Source of the DNA: Pseudomonadota bacterium
GTDB taxonomy: Bacteria; Pseudomonadota; Gammaproteobacteria; Burkholderiales; Gallionellaceae
Direction of reading: 5' to 3'
DNA length: 7,528 bases
NCBI GenBank assembly: GCA_021783855.1
Contig: JAJXTL010000118.1
Location: 1,807-9,334 of the forward strand
Shown here: positions 6,392 through 7,528 of the stretch, piece after piece
Numbering within the stretch: position 1 is the stretch's first letter
Layout: each line of letters begins with the position of its first letter
The notes under the pieces: model-generated
What the model was told of the DNA's origin: nothing
The model's database searches: none
What the model saw: only the letters and a program-made list of their open reading frames with translations
Position numbers and translations under genes: made by a program

Positions 6392-6643
6392 ATGAAGATT
6401 TGTCAGGTTGAAAAAACACTGGTTTCAACCAACCGAATCAAGGATCTCGGGCATCGCCCGCTGTTGGTGGTGAGGGAAAAGGCAGGTGGGCCGCGCCAGG
6501 TTGCGGTGGATGCGGTGGGCTGTATCCCGGGTGACTGGGTGATCTGTGTGGGTTCTTCTGCTGCGCGCGAAGCGGCGGGCAGTAAGGATTTCCCTAGTGA
6601 TTTTACTATCATCGGCATTATCGATCACTGGTCGGAAGGCTGA
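6392..6643 (+). CDS. csoS4A: carboxysome vertex pentamer protein CsoS4A
   Basis: Small shell protein (83 residues) of the CcmL/EutN bacterial microcompartment vertex family. Such proteins form pentamers that close the twelve vertices of the icosahedral shell. Family features are the opening MKICQVEKTLVSTNR, the strand GHRPLLVVRE, the AVDAVGCIPGDWVICVGSS core with the Pro-Gly-Asp turn and the Gly-Ser-Ser-Ala-Ala-Arg loop, and the C-terminal FTIIGIIDHW. It follows csoSCA by 19 nt and is followed one base later by its paralogue csoS4B, so the two are probably translationally coupled. Vertex proteins are needed in few copies per shell. Confidence 0.95.
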   Translation: MKICQVEKTLVSTNRIKDLGHRPLLVVREKAGGPRQVAVDAVGCIPGDWVICVGSSAAREAAGSKDFPSDFTIIGIIDHWSEG

Positions 6644-6644
6644 C

Positions 6645-6902
6645 ATGGAAATCATGCGCGTAGTATCGGAACTGGTGGCGACACGCCGTGTGCCGGGGCT
6701 GCGGAACGCGTCGCTCAGAGTGCTAAAGGACAGTCAGGGAAAGCTTAGTGTGGCGTGCGATCCCGTCGGCGCACCACCGGGGAAGTGGGTGATTACGACA
6801 GGTGGTTCGGCCGCCCGTATCGCCACGGGCAACAAGGCGACGATGACCGACCTGACCATCTGCGGGATTATTGATGCATGGGATGCCGGCGACGGTGAAT
6901 GA
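6645..6902 (+). CDS. csoS4B: carboxysome vertex pentamer protein CsoS4B
   Basis: Second CcmL/EutN-family vertex protein, 85 residues, paralogous to the preceding gene: VACDPVGAPPGKWVITTGGSAAR aligns with AVDAVGCIPGDWVICVGSSAAR, and both end in a (T/I)IxGIID segment. The start at ATG 6645 is one base after the csoS4A TGA, with a modest GGAAGG (6634-6639) upstream inside csoS4A, which suggests coupled translation. ATG 6654 is an alternative start. The frame is open upstream to 6546 inside csoS4A, but that extension is in the wrong frame for any conserved sequence. An AT-rich 35-nt gap separates it from csoS1. Weak initiation would suit a low-copy pentamer. Confidence 0.93.
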   Translation: MEIMRVVSELVATRRVPGLRNASLRVLKDSQGKLSVACDPVGAPPGKWVITTGGSAARIATGNKATMTDLTICGIIDAWDAGDGE

Positions 6903-6937
6903 GTGAGTTTTTTTAATTTAAAAAGGAGTAATAACAA
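6903..6937 (+). promoter_or_regulatory. AT-rich spacer with strong SD before csoS1
   Basis: A T-run (6908-6914) and an A-run (6920-6924) flank AATTT, forming an A/T palindrome directly before AAGGAG (6923-6928), which is 9 nt from the csoS1 ATG. The A/U-rich, essentially unstructured leader should favour efficient initiation, as needed for the most abundant shell protein. There is no G+C-rich stem, so a terminator is not supported. An internal promoter is possible but no convincing -35/-10 pair is visible. Confidence 0.4.
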
Positions 6938-7240
6938 ATGGCAAATATAGGCGGAATTGCACTGGGCATGATCGAAACCCGTGGTTTGGTGCCGGCGATT
7001 GAAGCGGCGGACGCGATGACCAAAGCGGCTGAAGTGCGTCTGGTAGGACGTCAGTTTGTGGGCGGTGGATACGTGACGGTACTGGTGCGCGGCGAGACTG
7101 GCGCGGTGAATGCGGCGGTGCGGGCCGGAGCGGATGCGTGCGAACGCGTTGGTGACGGTCTGGTAGCGGCGCACATCATCGCCCGCGTGCACTCTGAGGT
7201 GGAAAACATCCTGCCTGACGCTTCGCGTGAAGCAGTTTAA
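6938..7240 (+). CDS. csoS1C: major carboxysome shell hexamer protein CsoS1, copy 1
   Basis: Shell protein of the single-domain BMC family (100 residues). Its hexamers tile the carboxysome facets, and the central pore is thought to pass bicarbonate and RuBP. The protein shows the full BMC fold sequence: [20 protein letters not shown], then [24 protein letters not shown] with the pore-lining FVGGGY at residues 40-45, then [18 protein letters not shown] and [21 protein letters not shown]. It is preceded by AAGGAG 9 nt before ATG. The symbol is given by position in the H. neapolitanus order (csoS1C, csoS1A, csoS1B); sequence alone cannot tell these paralogues apart. A near-identical copy starts 32 nt downstream. 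Confidence 0.95.
   Translation: MANIGGIALGMIETRGLVPAIEAADAMTKAAEVRLVGRQFVGGGYVTVLVRGETGAVNAAVRAGADACERVGDGLVAAHIIARVHSEVENILPDASREAV
6959..7193 (+). repeat. long direct repeat, unit 1 (csoS1 body)
   Basis: From codon 8 of the first csoS1 gene, 235 bases match 7294-7528 with only two differences (CGT/CGC and TAC/TAT), both silent. The repeat offset is 335 bp. The match begins sharply after four divergent codons near the N-terminus. Confidence 0.95.
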
Positions 7241-7272
7241 AATTAACTGAAGCAGACAAAGGAGTATTGAAA

Positions 7273-7528
7273 ATGGCAAATGTGAGTGGAGTAGCACTGG
7301 GCATGATCGAAACCCGTGGTTTGGTGCCGGCGATTGAAGCGGCGGACGCGATGACCAAAGCGGCTGAAGTGCGTCTGGTAGGACGCCAGTTTGTGGGCGG
7401 TGGATATGTGACGGTACTGGTGCGCGGCGAGACTGGCGCGGTGAATGCGGCGGTGCGGGCCGGAGCGGATGCGTGCGAACGCGTTGGTGACGGTCTGGTA
7501 GCGGCGCACATCATCGCCCGCGTGCACT
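7273..7528 (+). CDS. csoS1A: major carboxysome shell hexamer protein CsoS1, copy 2 (partial)
   Basis: Second BMC-domain hexamer gene, cut by the window edge after 85 codons. It starts at ATG 7273 with AAGGAG (7259-7264) 8 nt upstream, and begins [16 protein letters not shown]. It differs from the first copy only at residues 4, 5 and 7 (V-S-G-V for I-G-G-I); every other visible residue, including the FVGGGY pore motif, is identical. The C-terminus, where CsoS1 paralogues often differ, is beyond the window. The gene symbol is by operon position only. A third csoS1 gene may follow, as in related operons. Confidence 0.93.
   Translation, partial: MANVSGVALGMIETRGLVPAIEAADAMTKAAEVRLVGRQFVGGGYVTVLVRGETGAVNAAVRAGADACERVGDGLVAAHIIARVH
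7294..7528 (+). repeat. long direct repeat, unit 2 (csoS1 body)
   Basis: This segment matches 6959-7193 at 233 of 235 bases and continues to the window edge, so its true right end is unknown. Confidence 0.95.

Noticed and set aside
6903..6924. T-run between csoS4B and csoS1 as a rho-independent terminator
   Set aside because: There is no GC-rich stem before the T-run; the only pairing is A/T within the run itself, and the operon evidently continues into csoS1.

Overview
The window is most of an alpha-carboxysome (cso) operon with its form IA RuBisCO genes, all on the + strand. The order is cbbL, cbbS, csoS2, csoSCA (csoS3), csoS4A, csoS4B, csoS1, csoS1', and the last gene is cut by the window edge. 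This is the order known from Halothiobacillus neapolitanus and other proteobacterial chemolithoautotrophs. The moderately GC-rich coding sequence and the proteobacterial-type operon suggest an obligately or facultatively autotrophic beta- or gammaproteobacterium (sulfur, iron or ammonia oxidiser). The sequence alone does not identify the genus.

Layout: positions 1-173 hold the 3' end of an unidentified + strand gene. Positions 174-312 are an AT-rich promoter and leader region with a candidate sigma70-type promoter and an LysR-type dyad that could bind CbbR. cbbL and cbbS follow, separated by a 99-nt spacer holding two stem-loops. A 205-nt spacer with possible RNA structure and a perfect 13-bp tandem repeat separates cbbS from csoS2. 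csoS2 (783 codons) has the N-repeat, M-repeat and C-terminal organisation and an apparent programmed -1 frameshift site between the M and C regions. csoSCA, csoS4A and csoS4B are tightly packed (19 nt and 1 nt apart). Two almost identical csoS1 shell genes close the window.

The products work together. CbbL8S8 RuBisCO and the carbonic anhydrase CsoSCA are the cargo, CsoS2 is the disordered scaffold that joins RuBisCO to the shell, CsoS1 hexamers tile the facets, and CsoS4A/B pentamers cap the vertices. Bicarbonate that enters the shell is dehydrated by CsoSCA, raising CO2 around RuBisCO.

The system itself is known. The most interesting points are the C-rich slip site, hairpin and nearby -1 stop in csoS2 (predicting a short form of about 615 residues), the near-identity of the csoS1 copies (suggesting gene conversion), a duplicated Cys-Gly-Cys motif in CsoS2, and the structured spacers around cbbS, which may set expression levels within the operon.
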